Shown here: positions 36,616 to 44,010 of the stretch, piece by piece
Numbering within the stretch: the first letter of the stretch is position 1
Layout of the letters: the number at the start of each line of letters is the position of its first letter
Origin: Flavobacterium aquidurense
GTDB lineage: Bacteria > Bacteroidota > Bacteroidia > Flavobacteriales > Flavobacteriaceae
Reading direction: 5' to 3'
DNA: 64,000 bases
Assembly (NCBI GenBank): GCA_900107365.1
Contig: FNPS01000007.1
Span: 1-64,000 of the forward strand
The notes under the pieces: model-generated
What the model was told of the DNA's origin: nothing
Seen by the model: the letters and a program-made list of their open reading frames with translations, nothing else
Database searches by the model: none
Translations under genes and position numbers: made by a program

Positions 36616-36701
36616 GTAGAGACGCACTGCTGTGCCCCTCTACCGGAGCACCTCTACGTTTGTCAACAGAAAAATAAAATATTTTTTTCCTGCTGACAAA
36701 C
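36616..36701. repeat. Two intergenic hairpins between pfkB and dinB-like gene
   Basis: First, an imperfect hairpin at 36616-36643 (GTAGAGACGCAC facing GTGCCCCTCTAC); second, GTTTGTCAACAG at 36658-36669 facing CTGCTGACAAAC at 36690-36701 with one mismatch. Either could end pfkB transcription. Confidence 0.5.
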
Positions 36702-36720
36702 TGTTGTCACCAACCCTCAA

Positions 36721-36728
36721 TACTTTTG
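36721..36728 (+). promoter_or_regulatory. -7 promoter box of the DinB-like gene
   Basis: TACTTTTG fits TAnnTTTG, 30 bases before ATG 36759. Confidence 0.4.
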
Positions 36729-36758
36729 AAGTATTAAACAAATTAAAACTTTAAAATT

Positions 36759-37238
36759 ATGAAAACACTAGCAGCCCAAGTAATTACTCCTGAAGATTTA
36801 TTGAACCACTGGCAAGGTCACCGTGCTTTAACAAGACGTATAATTGAAGTTTTTCCTGACAAAGATTTCTTCGAATTCTCAATTGGGGGAATGCGACCAT
36901 TTGCGAAATTGGTAGATGAGTTTTTGGCAATGGGAGCTCCGGCAATGAAAGGAATTGTGACAAAGGATACAGCACCTTTTGCAGAAGCATCTGAAAATTT
37001 GATTTTTAAAGCGCAATATCTTGAAAAATGGGATGAGGCGACAGCAGAAATTACTAAATATTGGCAACAATTAACGATTGAAGATTTTAATGAAACTTTC
37101 AATTTGTTTGGACAATATAATTTCCCTGTAATTCAAAATGTTTTGTATTTAATTGACAACGAGATACATCACCGTGGACAAGGTTATGTCTATTTAAGAG
37201 CTTTAAATATCGAACCTCCTTTTTTCTGGGAAAGATAA
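36759..37238 (+). CDS. DinB-like four-helix-bundle protein
   Basis: 159 residues from ATG 36759. DinB/YfiT-superfamily layout: an N-terminal helix with LLNHWQGHRALTRRII and the metal-site motif EIHHRGQGYVYLR near residues 133-145, all alpha-helical. Members are metal-dependent and often thiol transferases or stress-induced proteins; the reaction here is unknown. It converges on a WYL regulator 60 bases downstream, which may control it. Confidence 0.8.
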   Translation: MKTLAAQVITPEDLLNHWQGHRALTRRIIEVFPDKDFFEFSIGGMRPFAKLVDEFLAMGAPAMKGIVTKDTAPFAEASENLIFKAQYLEKWDEATAEITKYWQQLTIEDFNETFNLFGQYNFPVIQNVLYLIDNEIHHRGQGYVYLRALNIEPPFFWER

Positions 37239-37260
37239 AAAACCTGTAGTTTGTAAATAA

Positions 37261-37299
37261 AAAAACTCCTGAAGAAGAATTACTTTCAGGAGTTTTTTT
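37261..37299. terminator. Bidirectional terminator between DinB-like and WYL genes
   Basis: 13-bp stem (37261-37273 with 37285-37297), flanked by A- and T-runs. Its right edge touches the WYL stop codon. Confidence 0.85.
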
Positions 37300-38257
37300 A
37301 TAAAAGTCTTTTTCTATTGATTTCTAATAATTCTAAAGCCCGGACTTTAAGTCGTTCCGGTTCCAAAATTTTGGCATAATCGCCAAACATTAAAAACCAA
37401 CGTGCAAAACCACTTTCGATATCGCGGCACATAAAAGTCATTTCTATTTGACCGTCAACTTCCTTTTCCGAAATATAACCGTGGTATTTTCGCTCTGTTT
37501 CTAAATATCTCGCGATTTTCTTTTCGATCAAAATTCTAACTTTTGTGGTCGGAATGGTTTCTGTTTTACTTAAATAGGTTTCTAAAGAATCGTGTTCGAT
37601 TGTAAAATCATATTCGGTTTTTTGAATGCTCTGAATTCTGTCTGTTCTAAATTGTCGGTAATCTTTTCTCAAATGGCAATATCCTAAAAAATACCAGCTA
37701 TTGTGATCATGAAAAACACCAACAGGTTCAATGTTTCTTTGTGTTTTTTCGTCTTTTTCAACGGTTTTATAAGAAAGTAATATTTGTTTTTTCTCCGCTA
37801 TACTTTCAAATAGAACAGCCAAAGTATTAGGCGAATTATCATTAAACATGGGCTCAGCAGTTTGCATAACCACTTTCGATTCAATATTCGAAAGCCAATC
37901 TTTATCAGAACTTCGCAAAACCGATTTTAATTTAAACATTGCCGAGGCATAATGATTTCCTAAAGAAGGATCTGTAAATTTCTGCATCAGTTTTTCTGCC
38001 GCAATAAAACTACTTACTTCCTCGCGCGTAAACATAACGGGCGGTAATCTGTAGCCATCCATCAAGGCGTAACCCACACCGGCTTCACTGTAAATTGGAA
38101 CTCCGGATGCTTCCAATGTTCGAATATCTCTGTAGATAGTTCGTAAACTGACTTCAAAGCGATTGGCCAATTCCTGGGCTTTTACAATTTTTTTTGATTG
38201 TAACTGAATCAGGATCGCGACAATACGGTCAAAACGTTTTGGAGATTCGTCAAGCAT
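37298..38257 (-). CDS. YafY-type transcriptional regulator (HTH-11 + WYL)
   Basis: 319 residues from ATG 38257. N-terminal winged HTH (residues 1-65; ELANRFEVSLRTIYRDIRTL), GYRLPPVMFTREE linker, then a WYL ligand-sensing domain (about 145-220; IEPVGVFHDHNSWYFLGYC, FRTDRIQSI) and a WCX-like C-terminal extension (about 235-310). Members are repressors or activators that sense small ligands, often nucleotides or stress signals. Possible target: the convergent DinB-like gene or itself; no operator could be identified. Confidence 0.88.
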   Translation of the reverse strand: MLDESPKRFDRIVAILIQLQSKKIVKAQELANRFEVSLRTIYRDIRTLEASGVPIYSEAGVGYALMDGYRLPPVMFTREEVSSFIAAEKLMQKFTDPSLGNHYASAMFKLKSVLRSSDKDWLSNIESKVVMQTAEPMFNDNSPNTLAVLFESIAEKKQILLSYKTVEKDEKTQRNIEPVGVFHDHNSWYFLGYCHLRKDYRQFRTDRIQSIQKTEYDFTIEHDSLETYLSKTETIPTTKVRILIEKKIARYLETERKYHGYISEKEVDGQIEMTFMCRDIESGFARWFLMFGDYAKILEPERLKVRALELLEINRKRLL

Positions 38258-38263
38258 TTTTTT

Positions 38264-38303
38264 GAGGTTCTGAGGTTCTGAGGTTCTGAGTTGCTGAGGT
38301 TCT
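38264..38303. repeat. Five 8-bp tandem repeats (GAGGTTCT)
   Basis: GAGGTTCT units at 38264, 38272, 38280, 38288 (degenerate, GAGTTGCT) and 38296, just upstream of the WYL start codon on its 5' side. Slipped-strand length change here would lie in the regulator's leader. Confidence 0.85.
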
Positions 38304-38338
38304 AAGATTCAAAGATACAAAGGTTGATAGAAACAATA

Positions 38339-38364
38339 AACCCGATAACAAAAGTTATCGGGTT
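38339..38364 (-). terminator. Terminator of the outer-membrane barrel gene
   Basis: 11-bp stem AACCCGATAAC / GTTATCGGGTT with 4-base loop; related to the stem at 40023-40051. T-tail weak on the minus strand. Confidence 0.6.
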
Positions 38365-38371
38365 AAAATTG

Positions 38372-38409
38372 CTTTGCGAACTTTGCGTAAACCCTTTGCG
38401 AACTTTGCG
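38372..38409. repeat. CTTTGCGAACTTTGCG dispersed repeat, two direct copies
   Basis: The 16-mer CTTTGCGAACTTTGCG occurs at 38372-38387 and 38394-38409, and again at 63079-63130 as an inverted pair. It lies between the barrel gene and its terminator, outside any gene. Confidence 0.85.
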
Positions 38410-38444
38410 GTTAAACCGTCAAAGTAAGGCTGACAAGTTAAATT

Positions 38445-39077
38445 TTAAAACTTGTATAACAGTCCAAATTTAGGTTGTGCAAAGATGTTGTTGAATAAAT
38501 TAATATTTAATTCAAAACTGTTTGATGATGACCCGTTTTCCGGATTGGCATTATTGTAGGTTAAAATGTCGGCTAAAACAAAAGTTGCGGCAAATTTCTT
38601 AGTAAAGAAATAATTTAATCCTACGGTAATGTTAGCTTTTATTCCGTTTGTAGTATTATCATATCGCACGGGATCGCCTACAATATTGTATTCGGCTTTT
38701 GCGTGGCTATAACCAAGACCTGCATCTGCAAATGCTTTGAAACGTCTCGAGTCAGCTTCAAAAAAGTAATATCTGGCAAAAGCACCGATGCCAAAAAAAC
38801 TGGTTTTACCATCATTGGCATCCGTTTTACCTCCTCCAAAATCTAAATCTCCTCCAACCGCAAAGTTATCGGCGATTAAATATCCAAATTTTGGATTGAT
38901 AGAATAAGCGTTCGAGTCGTCACTTGTACTAACCGAGATACCTCCTTCAATAAACATATCTCCCTTTGAGAATTTAACACCTTTTGCTGAGTGCATTTCT
39001 TCCTCTGCTTCTTGTTGTTGCGCATTGACAAATGAAAAAGTAAACAATGTTGCGATAATTAAAAATTTCGTTTTCAT
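38445..39077 (-). CDS. Outer-membrane beta-barrel protein (porin-like)
   Basis: 210 residues from ATG 39077 (MKTKFLIIATLFTFSFVNAQ signal peptide); the frame upstream adds 26 residues without reason. The mature part alternates short beta strands and polar turns (FGYLIADNFAVGGDLDFGGG, GIGAFARYYFFE, AFADAGLGYSHAKAEY, ITVGLNYFFTKKFAATFVLAD) and ends with the aromatic terminal residue of outer-membrane barrels (FGLLYKF). Eight strands are likely. Function unknown. Confidence 0.82.
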   Translation of the reverse strand: MKTKFLIIATLFTFSFVNAQQQEAEEEMHSAKGVKFSKGDMFIEGGISVSTSDDSNAYSINPKFGYLIADNFAVGGDLDFGGGKTDANDGKTSFFGIGAFARYYFFEADSRRFKAFADAGLGYSHAKAEYNIVGDPVRYDNTTNGIKANITVGLNYFFTKKFAATFVLADILTYNNANPENGSSSNSFELNINLFNNIFAQPKFGLLYKF

Positions 39078-39521
39078 AATATAATTTTTTTTTAGTTGTA
39101 AGATTAAAGTTATATTTTTTGTGTTAAAATTTATTCTAATCTCGATGAAATGCACTAAAAACTAGACGATTAAATTATTTTTTTTGTTTTTATAAGTATT
39201 TACTTATGGTTTATTAAGCTAAAATTGTAAAAAGCGTGTAAATACAAGGATTTATGAAGTAGTGAAATAAATAGAAAAATATTCATACAATTTAGATTGT
39301 TAATTTGTTTTATTTGCTATTTTTAAATCCATATAAAATAGAGCAAATGAATAATGAGTTGCTTTGCAATTTATTTTTAGAAACAGTGCTACCTACTTAA
39401 ATCTGGAGCTAATAATTCATGTTGCACTTTCTTTTGGACGCAAGCTTTTTTACTAAATACGTTCTGTCCAAATGATCTTTACCGGAGAAGATTAATTTTT
39501 AAATTTTAAACCCCAAATAAA
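39078..39521. other. Intergenic region between divergent genes
   Basis: About 440 very AT-rich bases upstream of both the barrel gene (-) and the CxxC membrane protein (+). It has TAACTTTA at 39112-39105 (minus), one mismatch from TAnnTTTG, as a possible barrel-gene promoter, and a TTTGGAC / GTCCAAA inverted pair near 39433-39475. No ORF seen. Confidence 0.4.
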
Positions 39522-40016
39522 ATGATTAGAAATTACACCTTTGACGAGGCTTATAAGAGATTTGAGCCTCACGATCACAGATGCGCCTACTGCAGACAGG
39601 CTAAAATGCAAAATATAAATGATTGTTATTTTTTACCGCTTACTGTAGAAGACGATAAAACCAATATCGTTATTTACAAATCTGTAGAATATTCGAAAAT
39701 TTTAATTGGAATACCCAGGTGCGAGTCTTGCAAAGCCATTCATTACGATGCAAGGAATAAGGCCATTAGCCTGTCGATGGTTTCCGTTATATTATTATTA
39801 GGGCTTTTGCTTTATAATTTTGCAAATTTAAACACATTCGTATTTATGCTGGGACTTTTTACCGTCATCTTCGGTGGTATCTATGGATCAGTAAAATTAT
39901 CAGAAAGATACGTTACCAATAAAGGTATCTATACGGTAAAATACGGTGCCGAAACAAACGAAGTCGTTCGTGATCTCATTATATCCGGATGGACATTTAA
40001 CATATCAATTGCATAA
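39522..40016 (+). CDS. CxxC-motif membrane protein of unknown function
   Basis: 164 residues from ATG 39522. An N-terminal cytoplasmic-looking part has two cysteine pairs, C21-x2-C24 (CAYCRQ) and C68-x2-C71 (CESCKA), which suggest one zinc-binding site. Two adjacent membrane spans follow (about 85-103 and 108-127), then a short polar tail. No known family recognised and no operon partner. Stop is followed at once by a strong terminator shared with lepA. Confidence 0.7.
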   Translation: MIRNYTFDEAYKRFEPHDHRCAYCRQAKMQNINDCYFLPLTVEDDKTNIVIYKSVEYSKILIGIPRCESCKAIHYDARNKAISLSMVSVILLLGLLLYNFANLNTFVFMLGLFTVIFGGIYGSVKLSERYVTNKGIYTVKYGAETNEVVRDLIISGWTFNISIA

Positions 40017-40020
40017 AAAC

Positions 40021-40053
40021 AAAACCCCCGATAACGAAGTTATCGGGGGTTTC
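40021..40053. terminator. Bidirectional terminator between CxxC protein and lepA
   Basis: 13-bp perfect stem AACCCCCGATAAC / GTTATCGGGGGTT, GAA loop, A- and T-runs outside. Confidence 0.93.
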
Positions 40054-40094
40054 TATTCTATATTCTTTACTCTTGCCTCTTTTTTCTAAAAAAA

Positions 40095-41891
40095 CTAGTC
40101 GTTAAGTTTCAAAACAGCCATAAAAGCTTCTTGCGGAATCTCAACGTTTCCAACTTGTCTCATACGTTTTTTACCTTTTTTCTGTTTTTCAAGAAGTTTA
40201 CGCTTACGCGAAATATCTCCACCATAACATTTTGCGGTAACGTCTTTACGAAGTGCTTTAATCGTCTCACGAGCGATGATTTTAGCTCCAATTGCCGCCT
40301 GAATCGGAATATCAAATTGTTGTCTTGGAATCAATTCACGTAATTTCTCGGTCATTTTTTTACCGATGTTATAAGCGTTGTCTTCGTGAATCAAAGCTGA
40401 AAGTGCATCAACCGTTTGTGCATTCAAAAGAACGTCCAGTTTTACTAATTTAGAAGTTCTCATTCCAATAGGAGAGTAATCAAAAGAAGCATAACCTTTA
40501 GAAACTGTTTTTAAACGATCGTAAAAATCGAATACAATTTCGGCCAACGGCATATCAAAATTTAATTCAACACGTTCTGTAGTCAAATACGTTTGATTCG
40601 TAATTTGACCACGTTTTTCAATACATAAACTCATTACGTTTCCAACGAAATCAGATTTTGTAATGATGGTCGCTTTAATAAAAGGTTCTTCAACTCTGTC
40701 TAAACGAGATGGTTCAGGTAAGTCAGAAGGATTGTTTACTACGAATGGAGTTTCCGGATCTTTTTTGGTGTAAGCCAGATACGAAACGTTAGGAACTGTA
40801 GTAATTACAGTCATATCGAACTCACGCTCTAAACGTTCCTGGATAATTTCCATGTGAAGCATTCCTAAGAATCCGCAACGGAAACCAAATCCTAACGCTG
40901 CAGAACTTTCAGGTGTAAAAACTAACGAAGCATCATTCAATTGCAATTTCTCCATAGAAGAACGCAAATCTTCATAATCTTCAGTATCAACAGGATAAAT
41001 TCCGGCAAATACCATTGGTTTTACATCCTCAAAACCAGTAATCATATTTGTGGTTGGTGTTTTTGCATCTGTCAATGTATCACCAACTTTTACTTCTTTT
41101 GCTTCTTTAATTCCAGAAATCAAATATCCAACATCTCCGGTAGAAATAACATTTTTTGGAACCTGATTCAACTTTAAAGTTCCTACTTCATCAGCAAAAT
41201 ATTCATTGCCGGTAGCCATGAATTTAATTTTTTGCCCTTTTCTGATTTCTCCATTTACAACTCTAAAAATTACCTCAATTCCACGGAATGGATTGTAATG
41301 TGAATCAAAAATCAATGCCTGTAAGGGTTCATCAACATTTCCTTTTGGTGGAGGGATTTTTTCGATAATAGCTGCTAAGATATTCTCAACACCAAACCCT
41401 GTTTTTCCAGAAGCATGAATAATATCTTCCAATTTACATCCTAATAAATCGATGATATCGTCACTAACTTCTTCCGGATTAGCGCTTGGTAAATCCACCT
41501 TATTCAAAACCGGAATAATTTCCAGGTCATTTTCTAAAGCTAAATATAAGTTTGAAATTGTTTGTGCCTGAATGCTTTGTGCAGCATCAACGATCAAAAG
41601 CGCCCCTTCGCAGGCGGCAATAGATCGCGAAACTTCGTATGAAAAGTCAACGTGACCAGGAGTGTCAATTAAATTTAAAATATATTCTTCTCCTTTATAA
41701 GTATATTCCATTTGTATGGCGTGACTCTTAATGGTGATTCCACGCTCGCGCTCCAGGTCCATGTTGTCAAGCAATTGTGCTTTTTCTTCACGAGCTGTAA
41801 CGGTTTGTGTAGCGCCCAATAAGCGGTCTGCCAGTGTACTTTTACCGTGGTCAATGTGTGCAATAATGCAAAAGTTACGTATCTTCTTCAT
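40095..41891 (-). CDS. lepA: Elongation factor 4 (translation back-translocase)
   Basis: 598 residues from ATG 41891; the family is usually near 600. Translational GTPase that acts on the ribosome. GTPase motifs: G1 AHIDHGKST (11-19), G2 [10 protein letters not shown]3 DTPGHVDF and G4 NKVDLPSA. The LepA-specific C-terminal region has [20 protein letters not shown] and [16 protein letters not shown] -7 box lies about 90 bases upstream. Single-gene unit. Confidence 0.98.
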   Translation of the reverse strand: MKKIRNFCIIAHIDHGKSTLADRLLGATQTVTAREEKAQLLDNMDLERERGITIKSHAIQMEYTYKGEEYILNLIDTPGHVDFSYEVSRSIAACEGALLIVDAAQSIQAQTISNLYLALENDLEIIPVLNKVDLPSANPEEVSDDIIDLLGCKLEDIIHASGKTGFGVENILAAIIEKIPPPKGNVDEPLQALIFDSHYNPFRGIEVIFRVVNGEIRKGQKIKFMATGNEYFADEVGTLKLNQVPKNVISTGDVGYLISGIKEAKEVKVGDTLTDAKTPTTNMITGFEDVKPMVFAGIYPVDTEDYEDLRSSMEKLQLNDASLVFTPESSAALGFGFRCGFLGMLHMEIIQERLEREFDMTVITTVPNVSYLAYTKKDPETPFVVNNPSDLPEPSRLDRVEEPFIKATIITKSDFVGNVMSLCIEKRGQITNQTYLTTERVELNFDMPLAEIVFDFYDRLKTVSKGYASFDYSPIGMRTSKLVKLDVLLNAQTVDALSALIHEDNAYNIGKKMTEKLRELIPRQQFDIPIQAAIGAKIIARETIKALRKDVTAKCYGGDISRKRKLLEKQKKGKKRMRQVGNVEIPQEAFMAVLKLND

Positions 41892-41982
41892 TTTATTATT
41901 TCAATTCTCTTATGCGAGTTTTAGTAATTTCCGGATGTAAATTTGCCCTGTAGCGATTGCGTTAGAGCATGTTATTAAGGCG

Positions 41983-41990
41983 CAAAGATA
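41983..41990 (-). promoter_or_regulatory. -7 promoter box of lepA
   Basis: TATCTTTG followed by C on the minus strand, a full TAnnTTTG match, about 92 bases before ATG 41891. Confidence 0.45.
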
Positions 41991-42055
41991 GCGCAAAGTT
42001 TTGGATTCTGGAATGTAGTTCTTCGATAGTTAGAATCTGGAATTTAAATTAGACC

Positions 42056-42787
42056 TTAAAATTCAAAATTAAATCCTTTTTCGGTTAGTTTACTGTAAAT
42101 GTCAGGATCAAATTTGTATAATTTTGCTGCTCTGTGCGAAACATCTTGTTGTTTTTCATCTAAGGCAACCAACAATTTCATGTGCAAAATTTTTCTTCTA
42201 AAGTTCGATTTTTCCAGTTCAACTCCCAAAATCTCTTCATATAAATGCATTAACTGCAATAAAGTGAATTTTTCAGGCAAAAGATTGAATCCAATTGGCG
42301 CCTGGCGAACGCGGTTTTGAAGCTGCAATAAACTGAAATTTAAAATCTCGTTGTGGTCAAATATTAGATTCGGAATTTCATTGATTCTACACCACTTTGC
42401 CTCCTTTACTGCTAAACTGGCTTTAACATCATAATCTTCCTGATTGACAAGAGTGTAATATCCGATAGTAACAATACGTCGATCTAAAACCCTTTTTGGA
42501 TTTGTAAATGCCTTTAGCTGTTCCAGATAAATATTGTCAAGACTGGTAAGTTCATAAAGAATTCTATGTGCGGCATCATCAGCGCTTTCTTCTCTTTTCA
42601 TCCAGCCGCCAAGCAATCCCCAGTTTCCTTCACTTTCTCCTCCGGCATGTTGTACCAAGAGCACTTCCAGACTTCCTTTTTTAAAACCAAAAATTACGCA
42701 GTCAATTGAAATACCATCAACTGCTGGTGTCGGGCTATTTAAAATAGTGTCGATTTTAGAAATTTCTTTAGGGGATAATGCTGCCAT
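42056..42787 (-). CDS. Nudix-fold transcriptional regulator (AraR/NrtR-like), copy 2
   Basis: 243 residues from ATG 42787. Residues about 25-160 are a Nudix fold (CVIFGFKKGSLEVLLVQHA, GNWGLLGGW) but the Nudix box reads RILYELTSL where active enzymes have REUxEExGU, so the metal-binding glutamates are missing. Residues about 170-243 are a winged-helix DNA-binding domain (FTLLQLMHLYEEILG, FRRKILHMKLL). This layout is that of Nudix-type regulators such as AraR (arabinose) in Bacteroides and NrtR. It lies 23 bases after a close paralogue and divergent from susC, so it probably senses a sugar or sugar phosphate from the locus. Confidence 0.88.
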   Translation of the reverse strand: MAALSPKEISKIDTILNSPTPAVDGISIDCVIFGFKKGSLEVLLVQHAGGESEGNWGLLGGWMKREESADDAAHRILYELTSLDNIYLEQLKAFTNPKRVLDRRIVTIGYYTLVNQEDYDVKASLAVKEAKWCRINEIPNLIFDHNEILNFSLLQLQNRVRQAPIGFNLLPEKFTLLQLMHLYEEILGVELEKSNFRRKILHMKLLVALDEKQQDVSHRAAKLYKFDPDIYSKLTEKGFNFEF

Positions 42788-42810
42788 TCTTTGCTTGTAT
42801 AAGCGTGTTA

Positions 42811-43527
42811 TTAAAATTCAAAATTGAAACCTCTTTCAGTGAGTTTAGTATAAATCTCCGGATCAAATTTATATAATTTTGCCGCTCGATGCGAAACGTC
42901 TTGTTGTTTTTCATCTAAAGCAACCAATAATTTCATATGCAGAATTTTTCGTCTGAAATTAGATTTGTCCATTTCGATTCCTAAAATCTCTTCATACAAA
43001 TGCATTAATTGCAATAAAGTGAATTTTTCAGGCAAAAGATTGAAACCAATTGGCGCCTGACGCACTCTGTTTTGAAGATGTTTCAGACTATAAGCCAGAA
43101 TTTCATTGTGATCATAAATTAAATTCGGAATAGCATCAATTTTATACCATTTGGCATCTGCTGCCGTAAAACCTGCTTTAATATTATAATCTTCTCTTTT
43201 CACCAAAGCATAATATCCGATAGTGATAACCCGTCGAAGCGGAAAACGATCCGGATCTCCAAAGGCTTTTAGCTGTTCCAGATAAATATTATCAAGACCG
43301 GTTAGCTCATTCAATAAACGATGTGCTGCGTTGTCTGTGCTTTCCTTTTTATAAATCCATCCTCCGGGAAGTCCCCATTTCCCTTTACTGATTCCTTCGC
43401 CATGTTGCACCAGAAGGACTTCTAAACTTCCTTCATCAAAACCAAATATAACGCAGTCAATCGTGATCGCATTCATTGCATTTTGTTCATTTTTCAGGAC
43501 TGAATCGGAATCTATTTTTTTATCCAT
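42811..43527 (-). CDS. Nudix-fold transcriptional regulator (AraR/NrtR-like), copy 1
   Basis: 238 residues from ATG 43527 (MDKKIDSDSVLKN); an earlier TTG would add ten residues. Same layout as the next gene: Nudix fold with a degenerate box (RLLNELTGL in place of REUxEExGU) and a C-terminal winged helix, which is almost identical between the two copies (long identical runs from QNRVRQAPIGFNLLPEKFTL on) while the N-terminal ligand-binding halves differ more. First gene of a two-gene operon and divergent from susC over 480 bases. Probable role: sugar-responsive regulator of the locus. Confidence 0.88.
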   Translation of the reverse strand: MDKKIDSDSVLKNEQNAMNAITIDCVIFGFDEGSLEVLLVQHGEGISKGKWGLPGGWIYKKESTDNAAHRLLNELTGLDNIYLEQLKAFGDPDRFPLRRVITIGYYALVKREDYNIKAGFTAADAKWYKIDAIPNLIYDHNEILAYSLKHLQNRVRQAPIGFNLLPEKFTLLQLMHLYEEILGIEMDKSNFRRKILHMKLLVALDEKQQDVSHRAAKLYKFDPEIYTKLTERGFNFEF

Positions 43528-43802
43528 GCATGAGAGAAATTTTGACAAATTAAACAAATAAAATGCATAAGTGTCTTTATTGATTACTTAATATTTTTTT
43601 AACAAAGTAAAAATTTGATAATCAGCTATTTGAAATTCTTAAAAAAATCAATTTAAAAATCAGAATTCTTTAAATGATTGATTATCAAAATTCTACTTCG
43701 GTATTTTTTTGATATTATTTATTTCATTTTCGACCGTAAACTTATCAGATCAATAAAATTGAATCTCCATAAATCAGAATTAGAAAAAAATAACCTTAAT
43801 AT

Positions 43803-43834
43803 TTTGCTAAAATAGAAAAAAAGTTTTACACTTG
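43803..43834 (+). promoter_or_regulatory. Promoter of the susC operon
   Basis: TTTG (43803-43806) and TACACTTG (43827-43834, one base off TAnnTTTG) are spaced by 20 bases, as in Bacteroidota sigma-70 promoters. It would give a leader of about 170 bases before ATG 44011. Confidence 0.5.
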
Positions 43835-43864
43835 TAGTCAAATTTACCATAAGATAAGTTCAAA

Positions 43865-43990
43865 ATGACTATAAGTTTTAAAAGAACAATTTTGGAAGCA
43901 ATTAAAACAGCTGAAAACAGTCTGTATAATTGTCGTTATTGGTATACGCGCAATGAAACTTACACTCTTATATACAATCAACTAACTTAA
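43865..43990 (+). CDS. Possible leader ORF upstream of susC (41 codons)
   Basis: ATG 43865 to TAA 43988-43990 encodes 41 residues, starting MTISFKRTILEA and ending YTLIYNQLT, with five Tyr, one Trp and one Cys in the second half. It sits inside the predicted susC leader and ends 20 bases before the susC ATG. It could be a regulatory leader peptide, or a chance frame in AT-rich DNA; no homologue known to me and no Shine-Dalgarno visible. Confidence 0.25.
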   Translation: MTISFKRTILEAIKTAENSLYNCRYWYTRNETYTLIYNQLT

Positions 43991-44010
43991 TTTAACCAAC
44001 TTTTTTTATT

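Larger units (their letters stand above)
43528..44010. other. Divergent control region between Nudix regulators and susC
   Basis: About 480 AT-rich bases. Contains an 11-bp inverted pair TTTGATAATCA (43614-43624) / TGATTATCAAA (43679-43689), possibly two operator half-sites or a pair of sites; a -33/-7 promoter for susC at 43803-43834; and a leader with a possible 41-codon ORF (43865-43990). It is the natural site of control for the whole locus. Confidence 0.5.

Noticed and set aside
42056..43527. Nudix genes as active NUDIX hydrolases
   Set aside because: Key glutamates of the Nudix box are missing in both, and a winged-helix domain is attached.
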